DNA of 64,000 nucleotides from Brachybacterium halotolerans (lineage in GTDB: Bacteria > Actinomycetota > Actinomycetes > Actinomycetales > Dermabacteraceae). Every line of letters starts with the position of its first letter. The first letter of the stretch is position 1. The DNA lies in the NCBI RefSeq assembly GCF_016623465.1, contig NZ_JAEDAJ010000001.1, positions 875,963 to 939,962 of the forward strand. The letters are read 5' to 3'. The position numbers were made by a program, and so were the translations under genes. Below the pieces are notes generated by a model. The model worked only from the letters and a program-made list of their open reading frames with translations, had not been told where the DNA came from and did not search any database. Shown piece after piece: positions 8,587 through 16,932 of this stretch.

Positions 8587-9945
8587 TCAGAGCCCCAGCA
8601 CCGCCGTCGCGATGGAGAAGTAGATGACCAGGCCGGTCGCGTCGCAGAAGGTCGAGATGAAGGGGTTGGAGAACACCGCCGGGTCGGCCCCGATGCGCTT
8701 GGCGATCAGCGGCATGAGCCCGCCGACGACCGCCGCCATCATGCAGATCGCCAGCAGCGTCAGGCCCATCACGATGCCGACCGGCAGGCCGTAGAAGATC
8801 CCGGCGATCACCAGGCCCAGCGTGCCGAGCACCGACCCGAGGGTCGCGCCGATCCGCAGCTCGCGCCACACCACCCGCGGCAGGTCGCGCACGCGCACCT
8901 CCCCCACGGCGAGCGCGCGGGTCACGGTGGTCGCGGCCTGGTTCCCGGTGTTGCCGCCGGTGCCCGTGAGCAGCGGGATGAACAGGGCGAGCACCACGAC
9001 CTCGTCGAGGCTGGCCTCGAAGAACTCGAGCACTTGCACGGTGAGGATCGCCGAGACGGCGAGGACCACGAGCCAGACGATACGGCTGCGCACGATCTGC
9101 AGGATCGGCGTCGCGAGGTATGCCCGCGAAAGGGGCTCCGCGCCGCCGTGACGAGCGGAGTCCTCGGCGTCCTCCTCCTCGATGATCGCCATGGCGTCGT
9201 CGATGGTGAGGATGCCGACGAGCCGCTCCTCGCCGTCGACGATGGGCATGGCCAGCAGCTTCTCCGCGAGGAAGCGCCGCGCGACCTGCTCGCGCTCCTC
9301 GCTCGCGCGGGCGAGGACCGCGGTGTGCGCGAGGTCGTGGACGCGCGTCGTCCCGTCCTCGGCGAGGAGTCGGCGCAGGCCCACGACACCGAGGACCTTC
9401 CTCGAGCCGTCCACCACGGGCAGCAGGTAGATCGTCTCCGGCTCGTCGATGTGGGCGCGCACGTGGGCGAGGGCCTGGTCGACACTCTGCTCGGGATGCA
9501 GCGCGATGACCTCGGGCGACATATAGCGGCCGATGGCATCGCGCGGATATCCCAGGACCGTCGTCGTCATCGCGCGCTCGTCGGCGTCGAGCCCGTGCAG
9601 GAGTCGTTCGGCGACCGAGGCCGGCAGCTCGTCGAAGAGGGAGGCGCGGTCGTCGGGATCGAGGCCCTCGATGATCTGCGCGACCTGTGGGTCGCGCAGG
9701 GCGGAGACGAGCTCGGCCTGCTGATGGGGCGCGAGCTCCTCGAAGACGCGCAGCGCCTGGTCCTTGTCGAGCACGCGGAAGAGCAGGGCGGACTTCTCGG
9801 CGTCGCTCGTGCGCACCAGGTAGACGAGGTCCCCGACCGGCAGGGCGTGCGCCTCGTGCGCGAGACGCTCGAGGTCGGCCTCCCCGGTCGGGTCCTTCCT
9901 CAGCAGCGCGAGCACGGAATCCAGGGTCGCGATCGGGGAGGTCAT
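8587..9945 (-). CDS. mgtE: Magnesium transporter MgtE
   Basis: A 452-residue magnesium channel. Domain order: N-terminal MgtE superhelical domain (with IIEGLDPDDRASLFDELP), a CBS pair (from IGRYMSPEVIALHPEQSVDQAL through LLAMPIVDGEERLVGILTIDDAM), a plug helix, and five membrane segments including PLLTGTGGNTGNQAATTVTRAL, the pore-lining signature. Cytosolic Mg2+ bound between the N and CBS domains closes the channel in characterised members. I chose ATG 9945 as the natural N-terminus (MTSPIATLDSVLALL). No M-box leader is visible in the short upstream gap. Confidence 0.95.
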   Translation of the reverse strand: MTSPIATLDSVLALLRKDPTGEADLERLAHEAHALPVGDLVYLVRTSDAEKSALLFRVLDKDQALRVFEELAPHQQAELVSALRDPQVAQIIEGLDPDDRASLFDELPASVAERLLHGLDADERAMTTTVLGYPRDAIGRYMSPEVIALHPEQSVDQALAHVRAHIDEPETIYLLPVVDGSRKVLGVVGLRRLLAEDGTTRVHDLAHTAVLARASEEREQVARRFLAEKLLAMPIVDGEERLVGILTIDDAMAIIEEEDAEDSARHGGAEPLSRAYLATPILQIVRSRIVWLVVLAVSAILTVQVLEFFEASLDEVVVLALFIPLLTGTGGNTGNQAATTVTRALAVGEVRVRDLPRVVWRELRIGATLGSVLGTLGLVIAGIFYGLPVGIVMGLTLLAICMMAAVVGGLMPLIAKRIGADPAVFSNPFISTFCDATGLVIYFSIATAVLGL

Positions 9946-10013
9946 GCGGCCATTGTGGCCGAGATCCGGGCCGCCGTGGCGCGCGGAGCCCCCGGGTCCG
10001 GCAGGACCACGGA

Positions 10014-11123
10014 TCAGCGCACGACGGGGTCCTTCGTGCCCGCGGCGAGGCGGCCCAGGTCCTCGCGGTGGGCGGCGCCCTCCCAGTCGCCCGGGGTCGT
10101 GCAGATGAGCGCTCCGCACTCGTTGCCGCGCGCCAGGCGTGCGGCGAGGTCCAGGCCCTCGAGGCGGGCGCTGAGATAGCCGGCGACGAACGCATCGCCC
10201 GCCCCGACGGTGTCGACGACGTCGACGCTGAGCCCGGGAGCCCCGGCCTGCTCCGCGTCGGGGAGCGTGGTCGCGTCTGCGCCGGTCACCGATCCCGCGG
10301 CGAGCGCGCGGGCTCCCTCGGCGCCGCGCTTCTCGACCACCTCGGGGATCCCGTGGGCGTGCAGAATGCGCACCAGAGAGTCCTCTCCCCCGCGCGCCGC
10401 GTCGCCACCTGCATCCCCGCTCGCGCCGGTGGCCTGCGCCTCCGCTGCGAGGGCGTCGGCGATCAATGCGAGCTCGTCGGTACCGCCGAAGACGATGTCC
10501 GCGGCGACCGCGATGCGCGCGAGCAGCGGGGCGGCGACCTCGCGGGGCGCGAGCGCGGAGCGCAGGTTCACGTCGAAGCTGACCAGCGTGCCGACGGCCC
10601 GGGCGCGCTCGACGAGGTCCAGCACGGCCTCGCGCGCGGTGTCCGAGAGCAGCGGGGTGATGCCCGTGAGGTGGAGGATCTCGGCGCCGGCGAGCAGGTC
10701 GTCGGGCAGGCCGTTCCCGTCGTCGCCCGCGAGTGCCGCGGCATCGAGGGCGGAGGCCGCGGAGCCGCTGCGGTAGTAGCGCACCGTGCTCGCGCCGCCG
10801 CTGGGATGCGACTTCAGCATGAGGCCAGTCGGCCGGTCGGGATCGACGACCGCGCGCACCTCGACCTGCTCGGCGCGCAGCTCGCGCAGCACCCGGGCGC
10901 CCAGCTCGTCGGGCCCGACGCGGCTCACCCAGGCGACGGGGACGCCGAGGCGACGCAGGTTGATCGCGAGGTTGCTCTCGGCGCCGCCGATGCCGATCGT
11001 CATGGTGCGCGCGTGCGCGAGGGAGCCGATGCCCTCGCTGTGCAGCAGCGCCATGGTCTCGCCGACGGTGACGACGCGCGGCGCCGTCCCCGCGCGTGGA
11101 TCCTGGATGGGCCAGACCGTCAC
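10014..11123 (-). CDS. kdgK: 2-dehydro-3-deoxygluconokinase (PfkB family)
   Basis: A 369-residue PfkB/ribokinase-fold sugar kinase. The N-terminus VVTVGETMALL, the IGIGGAESNLAINLRRLGV segment and the C-terminal catalytic signature VDTVGAGDAFVAGYLSARL (GAGD motif with the base Asp) are present. It should phosphorylate KDG to KDPG, which the overlapping upstream gene (KDPG aldolase, GTGA overlap) then cleaves. It is longer than usual because of an Ala/Gly-rich insert (AEAQATGASGDAGGD) near the middle. GTG 11123 is chosen for the overlap. The substrate is inferred from operon context. Confidence 0.88.
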   Translation of the reverse strand: MTVWPIQDPRAGTAPRVVTVGETMALLHSEGIGSLAHARTMTIGIGGAESNLAINLRRLGVPVAWVSRVGPDELGARVLRELRAEQVEVRAVVDPDRPTGLMLKSHPSGGASTVRYYRSGSAASALDAAALAGDDGNGLPDDLLAGAEILHLTGITPLLSDTAREAVLDLVERARAVGTLVSFDVNLRSALAPREVAAPLLARIAVAADIVFGGTDELALIADALAAEAQATGASGDAGGDAARGGEDSLVRILHAHGIPEVVEKRGAEGARALAAGSVTGADATTLPDAEQAGAPGLSVDVVDTVGAGDAFVAGYLSARLEGLDLAARLARGNECGALICTTPGDWEGAAHREDLGRLAAGTKDPVVR

Positions 11124-11818
11124 CGGCCCGCCTCCGTGCAGACCGCGACGAACTCGCGGGCGCGGTCGGCGAGCGCGCCGAGGTCTCCGCCGCGGAAGGC
11201 GTCGCCGAGCAGAGGTCCGCCCACGGAGACCGCGTCGGCCCCCGCCTCGAGCCATGCCCGGGCGGCCGCGAGGTCGACCCCGCCCGAGGGGATCACGCGC
11301 AGGTCGGGGAAGGGACCGTGCAGGTCCTTGACGTATCCGGGACCGACGGTGCCCGCCGGGAACACCTTGACGGCGCTCGCGCCGGCTCGCCACGAGGTGA
11401 ACAGCTCCGTGGGGGTGAGACCGCCGGGGACGATGGGCGTGCCCGCGCCGATCGAGGCCGCGATCAACGCGGGGTCGGTGACCGGGGTGACGAGGTAGGC
11501 GGCGCCGTCTTCGGCCGCGCGGCGAGCCTCCTCGGGTGTGGTGATGGTGCCGACGCCCAGATCGGCCTCGGCCCCGAAGCGCTCGACGAGCCCGGGGAGG
11601 GCGTCGAGCGTGCCGGGGGTGGTGAGGGTCAGCTCGAAGCTGCGCACCCCGGCCTCCGCGAGGGTCTCGATGACCTGGGGGTACTGGGATGCCTCGCGTC
11701 CGCGCATGACGACGATCAGCCGTGAGGCGAGGGAGCGCTGGGGCAGCGGGAGGCGGTCGACGGGGGCGGGCGGGAGGCCCGCGTCGGTCGTGGCGGCGGA
11801 GGTGCGGGGGTCGGTCAT
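11120..11818 (-). CDS. eda: KDPG aldolase (2-keto-4-hydroxyglutarate/KDPG aldolase)
   Basis: A 232-residue class I aldolase that cleaves KDPG to pyruvate and glyceraldehyde-3-phosphate. Seen are the catalytic Glu in FELTLTTPG, LGVGTITTPEEA, and the Schiff-base lysine in ASAVKVFPAGTVGPGYVKDL, then VIPSGGVDLA. It overlaps kdgK by 4 bp and lies 60 bp after manD on the same strand. The operon order manD-eda-kdgK makes the lower hexuronate/Entner-Doudoroff branch. The N-terminal 25 residues are an unconserved extension. Confidence 0.93.
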   Translation of the reverse strand: MTDPRTSAATTDAGLPPAPVDRLPLPQRSLASRLIVVMRGREASQYPQVIETLAEAGVRSFELTLTTPGTLDALPGLVERFGAEADLGVGTITTPEEARRAAEDGAAYLVTPVTDPALIAASIGAGTPIVPGGLTPTELFTSWRAGASAVKVFPAGTVGPGYVKDLHGPFPDLRVIPSGGVDLAAARAWLEAGADAVSVGGPLLGDAFRGGDLGALADRAREFVAVCTEAGR

Positions 11819-11878
11819 GGGGGCTCCTCGGGTCGGAGGGTCAGGGCTCGGAGGGTCTGGCGATCGGGTGGGCGCCGC

Positions 11879-13117
11879 TCACCAGTCGTGCACGGTGCCG
11901 TCGCGCAGGCGGTTCACGGGCAGGTAGGCGGGCTCGTAGGGGTGGGCCGCGGCGGCCTCGCGGTCCAGGTCGACGCCCAGGCCGGGGGTCTCCCCCGGGT
12001 GGAGCATGCCGTCGGCGAACGTATAGGAGGTGCGGAACACCTCGAGCGTGCGCGCGGAGTGCGGCATGTACTCCTGGATGCCGAAGTTGTGGATCGCCAG
12101 GCCGAGGTGCAGGTGCGCGGCCATGCCCACCGGGGAGACGTCCGTGGGGCCGTGGAAGCCGGAGCGGATGCCGTAGATCCCGGCGAAGGTCATCAGCTGG
12201 CGCAGGCCGGTCACGCCGCCCGCGTGCGTCGCGGAGGAGCGCACGTAGTCGATGAGCCGCTCGGTGATGAGGGTCTGGTAGTCGAAGACGGAGTTGAAGA
12301 CCTCGCCGATCGCGAGCGGGGTCGTGGAGTGCTCGCGCACCAGGCGCAGCGCGCTCTGGTCCTCACCGGGGGTGCAGTCCTCGAGCCAGAACGGACGGTA
12401 GGGCTCGAGATCGCTCGCCAGGCGGGCTGCCTCGATGGGGCGCATCCGGTGGTGGCCGTCGTGCAGGAGGTGCAGCTCGGGGCCGAACTCGCTGCGCACG
12501 TGCTCGAAGACCGTCGGCAGGTGCCGCAGGTAGGCGGCGGTGTCCCAGGTCTCCTCCTCGGGGCGGCGCGGGGCGTCGGCCGCGAGGCGGCTGGCGGGCT
12601 CGTACTCGTAGGTGCCGCCGGGCGCCGAGTCGTGCACCCCGTAGATCTGGCCGAGGCCCGGCACGCCGGTCTGGATGCGCACGGCCCGGAAGCCCTGCTC
12701 GACGTAGCCGCGGATCGCGTCGTCCAGGTGCTCGAGATCGGTGCCCGAGGCGTGGGCGTAGGTCATGAGCCCGGTGCGGCTCGCCCCGCCCAGCAGGCGG
12801 TACAGGGGCACGCCCGCGCGCTTGGCGGCGATGTCCCACAGGGCCATGTCGATGGCGGCGACGGCGGCCATCGTCACCGGTCCGCGCCGCCAGTAGGGGC
12901 TGCGGTAGAGGTACTGCCAGGTCGACTCGATCTGCGTCTCGTCGCGGCCGATGAGCGTGGGCGCGACGTGATCGCGCAGGTAGGAGGCGACCGCGAGCTC
13001 GCGGCCGTTGAGGGTGCCGTCGCCCAGGCCCGTCACGCCGTCGTCCGTGGTGACGATCGCCGTGACGAAGTTGCGTCCCGGGCTGGTGACGTCGACGTCG
13101 ATGCTGCGGATGCTCAT
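11879..13117 (-). CDS. manD: D-mannonate dehydratase, enolase superfamily (ManD type)
   Basis: A 412-residue enolase-superfamily protein of the ManD/RspA branch. Signs are SPGRNFVTAIVTTDDGVTGLGDGTLNGRE at the N-terminus, HLLHDGHHRMRPIEAARL, WLEDCTPGEDQ and IGEVFNS for metal ligands, and SGFHGPTDVSPVGMAAHLHL at the end. ManD dehydrates D-mannonate to KDG, and some family members act on D-gluconate or only weakly. The adjacent KDPG aldolase, KDG kinase and nearby fructuronate reductase support mannonate. It is probably cotranscribed with the MFS gene, 46 bp upstream. Confidence 0.9.
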   Translation of the reverse strand: MSIRSIDVDVTSPGRNFVTAIVTTDDGVTGLGDGTLNGRELAVASYLRDHVAPTLIGRDETQIESTWQYLYRSPYWRRGPVTMAAVAAIDMALWDIAAKRAGVPLYRLLGGASRTGLMTYAHASGTDLEHLDDAIRGYVEQGFRAVRIQTGVPGLGQIYGVHDSAPGGTYEYEPASRLAADAPRRPEEETWDTAAYLRHLPTVFEHVRSEFGPELHLLHDGHHRMRPIEAARLASDLEPYRPFWLEDCTPGEDQSALRLVREHSTTPLAIGEVFNSVFDYQTLITERLIDYVRSSATHAGGVTGLRQLMTFAGIYGIRSGFHGPTDVSPVGMAAHLHLGLAIHNFGIQEYMPHSARTLEVFRTSYTFADGMLHPGETPGLGVDLDREAAAAHPYEPAYLPVNRLRDGTVHDW

Positions 13118-13163
13118 GAGTGTCCTCTCGGGTGGTCGGTGGCGGAGCCGGCGCGGAGCACGG

Positions 13164-14567
13164 TCACATCGCCGGCTCGGGGTCGGTGAGGTCGCGGCCG
13201 GCGACCTCCTTCATCCAGATCGCGGCGAACAGCGCACAGGCGCTGAAGAACGCGATGATCACCGCGACGGGGATCCACGAGCCGGAGGCCGCCGTGACCC
13301 AGGCGGCGGCGACCACCGGGGCGACGCCGGTGGCGATGATGGCGGCGATCTCGCGGACGACGGCAGTGGCCTGGTAGCGGTTCTTCGCGCCGAAGATCTC
13401 GGGGAGGGCGAGGTTCTCCATGGAGGCCATCGACATCACGGACACGTTGTGGATGACCACGTAGCCGACGATCACCTTCCAGGTGGTGCCGCTGGAGATC
13501 GCGAGCATGCAGGGCACGACGAGCACGAGGGCGGCCGCGCTCGTCACGCCGTACATCGTGCGGCGACCGAAGCGGTCGCCCAGGGCGCCGACGATCGGGA
13601 CGGTCGCGAAGGCCACCAGCGAGGAGATGATGACGACCTCGGTCGAGAGCTGCTTGTTCAGCATCAGCACGACGGTGATGAAGGAGATCAGGTAGGTCTG
13701 GATCATCCCGGAGTTGCCCGCCTGCCCGAAGCGCAGCAGGAAGGCCACGGCCACGGACTTGAAGGTCACGGACTTCGCCTCGACCGCACGGACGGCCTCG
13801 GCGGGCGCATCCCCGGCCCGGACGTCGGCCGCGGTGACGGCCTCCCCCTCGACGACGTCCTCGCGGGCCTCGAAGACGGGGCTCTCCTTGAGGGTGAGGC
13901 GGACCCACACGGCGAACACCATGACCAGGGCGCTCGCGACGAACGGGATGCGCCATGCCCAGTCCATGAGCTGCTGCTCGGTGACGGCGACCAGCAGGAT
14001 CGCCCAGATGCCGGAGGCGAACAGGGTGCCGCAGTTGGTGCCGAGGGCGACCAGCGAGGCGATCACGCCGCGCCGGCGGGCGGGCGCGTACTCGGAGAGC
14101 ATGACGCCGGCACCGGAGATCTCGGCGCCCGCGCCGAAGCCCTGCAGGAGCCGCAGGAACACCAGCAGCGCGGGAGCGAGCATGCCGACCTGCGAGTACA
14201 CGGGCAGCACGCCGATCAGGGCGGTCGCGAGCCCCATGATCACGATCGTGTAGAAGAGCACCTTGCGGCGCCCGATCCGGTCGCCCATGCGTCCGAAGAA
14301 CCAGGCGCCGACGGGCCGCGCGATGTATCCGACGCCGTAGGTGGCCATGGCGCCGACCACGGCCATGCCCGGGTCGTCGTTCGCGAAGAAGAGCTCGCTG
14401 AACACGAGGGCGGCGGCCAGCGAGTAGAGCTGGAAGTCCATGAACTCCAGCGCCGTGCCCAGCCAGCCGGAGACGGCCGCGCGCACGAGGTCGCCGACGC
14501 TGCGCTCGGGCTGCCCGGTGCCGGTGGGGGTCGACGGGGAGTCGTCGGTGGTGGGGGCGTGAGTCAT
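13164..14567 (-). CDS. MFS transporter, metabolite:H+ symporter type
   Basis: A 467-residue major facilitator with about 12 membrane segments. MHS-type motifs are visible: ALEFMDFQLYSLAAALVF in TM1, GAWFFGRMGDRIGRRKVL in loop 2-3, and GRRTMYGVTSAAALVL in loop 8-9. A long charged loop (about residues 235-270, EAREDVVEGEAVTAADVRAG) separates the halves. The operon suggests a hexuronate or aldonate substrate such as glucuronate, mannonate or idonate; this is inference. GAAGGAG lies 5 nt before ATG 14567. Confidence 0.88.
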   Translation of the reverse strand: MTHAPTTDDSPSTPTGTGQPERSVGDLVRAAVSGWLGTALEFMDFQLYSLAAALVFSELFFANDDPGMAVVGAMATYGVGYIARPVGAWFFGRMGDRIGRRKVLFYTIVIMGLATALIGVLPVYSQVGMLAPALLVFLRLLQGFGAGAEISGAGVMLSEYAPARRRGVIASLVALGTNCGTLFASGIWAILLVAVTEQQLMDWAWRIPFVASALVMVFAVWVRLTLKESPVFEAREDVVEGEAVTAADVRAGDAPAEAVRAVEAKSVTFKSVAVAFLLRFGQAGNSGMIQTYLISFITVVLMLNKQLSTEVVIISSLVAFATVPIVGALGDRFGRRTMYGVTSAAALVLVVPCMLAISSGTTWKVIVGYVVIHNVSVMSMASMENLALPEIFGAKNRYQATAVVREIAAIIATGVAPVVAAAWVTAASGSWIPVAVIIAFFSACALFAAIWMKEVAGRDLTDPEPAM

Positions 14568-14627
14568 CGTGCTCCTTCGCGCGGTGCCCGGGGGCGGGGT
14601 GGTTTCGGTGGTGTTCTCGAGGTGTGG

Positions 14628-14746
14628 GGTCGCGTCCGAGGGACCCGCGTCCGTCGGACGCGTCGGTCGGGCGCGCGTCGGTCGGGCCCGACGGACGACC
14701 GACGGCCGGGGAGGCGCCCGGACCTCGTCGGCCCGGACGCTGTCGG
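14628..14746. repeat. GTCGG/CCGAC-rich intergenic stretch between idnD and the MFS gene
   Basis: About 120 bp holding repeated short words CGTCGG, GGTCGGGC, CCGACGG and CGACCGAC that can pair in several ways (for example GTCGGGC with GCCCGAC). No gene is seen. It could terminate idnD transcription. The words recur at other gene ends in this window. Confidence 0.5.
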
Positions 14747-15751
14747 TCAGAGGGCGAGCAGGACCTTCGCGGAGCGGGAGGCGTCGCGTGCGGTCGCGAA
14801 GGCCTCGGTCGCGTCGGCCGCGGGGACCACCTGGGTGACGACCTCGCCGATCGCCGGGTCCTGGACGAGCAGACTGATCGCATCGTCGATCTCGGTGGAG
14901 AAGCGGAAGGTGCCGCGCAGCTCCGCCTCCTTCGCCAGCAGCGGGGCGAGGTTCACGGAGATCTCGGCGTCGGGCAGGATCCCGACCTGCACGACGATGC
15001 CGCCGGGGGCGACGGCCCGGACGGCCGAGCCCAGCGAGACAGGGGCCGCCGAGCACTCGAGGACGACGGGGAACGACCCGGGATCCACCTGCTCCTCGGT
15101 GACGAGGACGGTGCGGGTCGCGCCGAGGGCACGGGCGCGCTCGAGGGGCTCGGGCCGCACGTCGCCGACGACGATCTCGGAGGCCCCTGCATGGTGCAGC
15201 GCGGAGACGGCGAGCAGGCCGATCGGGCCCGCGCCGAGGACCAGGGCGGGGCGCCTGGCGACGTCGCCCGCGATGTGCACGGCGTGAATGGACACGGCCA
15301 GCGGCTCGGCGAGCGCGGCGGTCTCGAGGGAGAGACCCTCGGGCAGCACGCGCACCATGTCGCGCTCGACGACGAGCTGCTCCGTGGCGGCGCCCTGGCG
15401 GTGCGGGAACACGCCCGCGCTGCCCAGGTAGTCGCCTCCGGGCCAGAGGTGCGGCCGCTCCTCGAGACCCTCGACCGGGGCGCCGTAACGGGCGGGGTGC
15501 ACGGTCACGGGAGTGCCCGGGGCGAGCTCGCCGGAGGGGTCGAGGTCAACCGTCGCCGAGAGCTCGTGGCCGGGGACGAAGGGCTCCCGCACGAGGTTCT
15601 CGCCGTTGCGGCCGAGGTAGTAGTAGTGCAGGTCGGAGCCGCAGATGCCCACGTACTTCACGCGCAGGCGCACCTGGCCCTCGGCGGGCTCGGCCACAGG
15701 TTGATCCTCATAGCGGATGTCCTCCGCGCCATGGATGACCAAGGACTTCAT
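14747..15751 (-). CDS. Zinc-dependent dehydrogenase, L-idonate 5-dehydrogenase-like
   Basis: A 334-residue medium-chain dehydrogenase. The N-terminus MKSLVIHGAEDIRYED, catalytic-zinc region VGICGSDLHYYYLGRNG and PFVPGHELSATV fit IdnD and sorbitol dehydrogenase relatives. The NAD(P) site is LVLGAGPIGLLAVSALHHAG. The classical structural-zinc four-cysteine loop is absent between VHPARYG and the catalytic domain, as in a subset of IdnD-like enzymes. It probably oxidises L-idonate to 5-ketogluconate or a related polyol. It is divergent from the IclR regulator, with AGGAGGAA before ATG 15751. Confidence 0.82.
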   Translation of the reverse strand: MKSLVIHGAEDIRYEDQPVAEPAEGQVRLRVKYVGICGSDLHYYYLGRNGENLVREPFVPGHELSATVDLDPSGELAPGTPVTVHPARYGAPVEGLEERPHLWPGGDYLGSAGVFPHRQGAATEQLVVERDMVRVLPEGLSLETAALAEPLAVSIHAVHIAGDVARRPALVLGAGPIGLLAVSALHHAGASEIVVGDVRPEPLERARALGATRTVLVTEEQVDPGSFPVVLECSAAPVSLGSAVRAVAPGGIVVQVGILPDAEISVNLAPLLAKEAELRGTFRFSTEIDDAISLLVQDPAIGEVVTQVVPAADATEAFATARDASRSAKVLLAL

Positions 15752-15804
15752 CGTCGTTCCTCCTCGCGCGGGCCGCGCGGCGCCGGTGTCGGCGACTTCT
15801 GTGG

Positions 15805-15868
15805 TTCCGGTGGCGGAATCGCCCATCGTTTTGTATCCTGAAACGCCAGTTCCGCAATGCGTGATCAC
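15805..15868. promoter_or_regulatory. Candidate IclR operator and promoter region between idnD and iclR genes
   Basis: Three small dyads lie in the 233 bp divergent gap: TTCCG-4-CGGAA (15805-15818), CGTTT-9-AAACG (15827-15845) and GTGATCAC (15861-15868). On the minus strand TTGCGG (15852-15857) is followed 16 nt later by TACAAA, a plausible idnD promoter, and the second dyad covers the -10. IclR regulators usually bind such short inverted repeats in their own divergent promoter. This is inferred. Confidence 0.45.
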
Positions 15869-15984
15869 TATAGGCCCGCCTCGCGGGCCCGGCAAGATCG
15901 CGCCCGCACCCTGGTCATCGCCGACCACGTGCCGTCCGCTCCCCGTCGCGGGGCACGGCTCGCCCACCGATCCGGAAGGCCCCC

Positions 15985-16785
15985 ATGCCGACAGCCCCTG
16001 GCTCCGACCCGACGTCCCCCTCCCCCGTCGGCAGCGTCGACAAGGCGCTCGTGCTGCTCGACGTGCTCGCCGAGGCGGGGCCCGACGGCCTCATGCTGCG
16101 CGAGATCGCGGAGGCGAGCGGCTTCCACAAGGCCTCCTCGCACCGCATCCTGCAGGCCCTCGCGCACCGGGGCTTCGCCATCCAGGACCCCTCCGACCAG
16201 CGATACCGCCTGGGCAGCGCGCCCATCGTCCTCGCCGAGCGCTATGCGCGCGGAGATCATCTGCCCGCCCTCTTCTCCCCCGTGCTGGCGAGCATCAGCC
16301 GCAGCTCCCAGGAGCTCGTGCACCTGGGGACGATGGACGGCACGAACGTGCTGTACCTCGACAAGGTCGAGCCCGAGCGCACCCTGCGGGTGTGGTCGCG
16401 CGTGGGGAGCCGGGCGCCTGCCGCGCGCACGGCCCTGGGGCGGGCGATGCTCGCCGCGCAGGGCGTTCCTGGCCCCGCTCTCGCCCCCTACGCGGAGGCG
16501 ACGACGGCCGACGGCGGCCTGGTCGTGTCGCCGGCTCGTCTGCAGGAGGTCGTCGACGAGGCGAGGGAGCGCGGCTGGTCCGCCGAGGTCCAGGAGAACG
16601 AGCAGGGGATCGCCTGCGTGGGCGTCGCCGCGCTGCGCTTCGACGGCCGGGCCGCGGCCGTGAGCATCACCGGGCCCACCGAGCGCATGGACGAGGAGCG
16701 GCGCGCGGAGCTCGGCGCTCTGCTGCGCGAGGAGCTCGAACGCCTCGGGCCCAGCGGGTTCACGGCCTTTCGATCAGGTCGTTAG
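15985..16785 (+). CDS. IclR-family transcriptional regulator
   Basis: A 266-residue regulator. The winged HTH (SVDKALVLLDVLAEAGPDGLMLREIAEASGFHKASSHRIL, about residues 18-55) is followed by the IclR effector domain (LVHLGTMDGTNVLYLDKVE, TALGRAMLA, CVGVAALRFDGRAAAVSITGP). It is divergent from idnD and next to the manD-eda-kdgK cluster, so it probably controls sugar-acid catabolism, with KDG or an aldonate as likely effector. The stop TAG at 16783 lies inside TTAGATT, a word repeated at the far side of the next gene. Confidence 0.92.
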   Translation: MPTAPGSDPTSPSPVGSVDKALVLLDVLAEAGPDGLMLREIAEASGFHKASSHRILQALAHRGFAIQDPSDQRYRLGSAPIVLAERYARGDHLPALFSPVLASISRSSQELVHLGTMDGTNVLYLDKVEPERTLRVWSRVGSRAPAARTALGRAMLAAQGVPGPALAPYAEATTADGGLVVSPARLQEVVDEARERGWSAEVQENEQGIACVGVAALRFDGRAAAVSITGPTERMDEERRAELGALLREELERLGPSGFTAFRSGR

Positions 16786-16932
16786 ATTTCGCAACATCGA
16801 CGTTTCGCACAAGCGATCGCGAGCCTCGCTGGCACCCTGCACCCCGGTTCTCCTAACAATAGCGGGGCGAATAGATTCGTGCTATGATCCGCATCACATG
16901 TACGGAACTTTCACTGGACGCAAGGAGGAACA
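16786..16932 (+). promoter_or_regulatory. AT-richer leader and promoter of the DUF262 gene
   Basis: Base composition drops sharply after the iclR stop. TATGAT at 16883-16888 is a good -10 box; I see no convincing -35. AGGAGGA ends 4 nt before the GTG start at 16933. No other gene is seen in these 147 bp. Confidence 0.45.
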
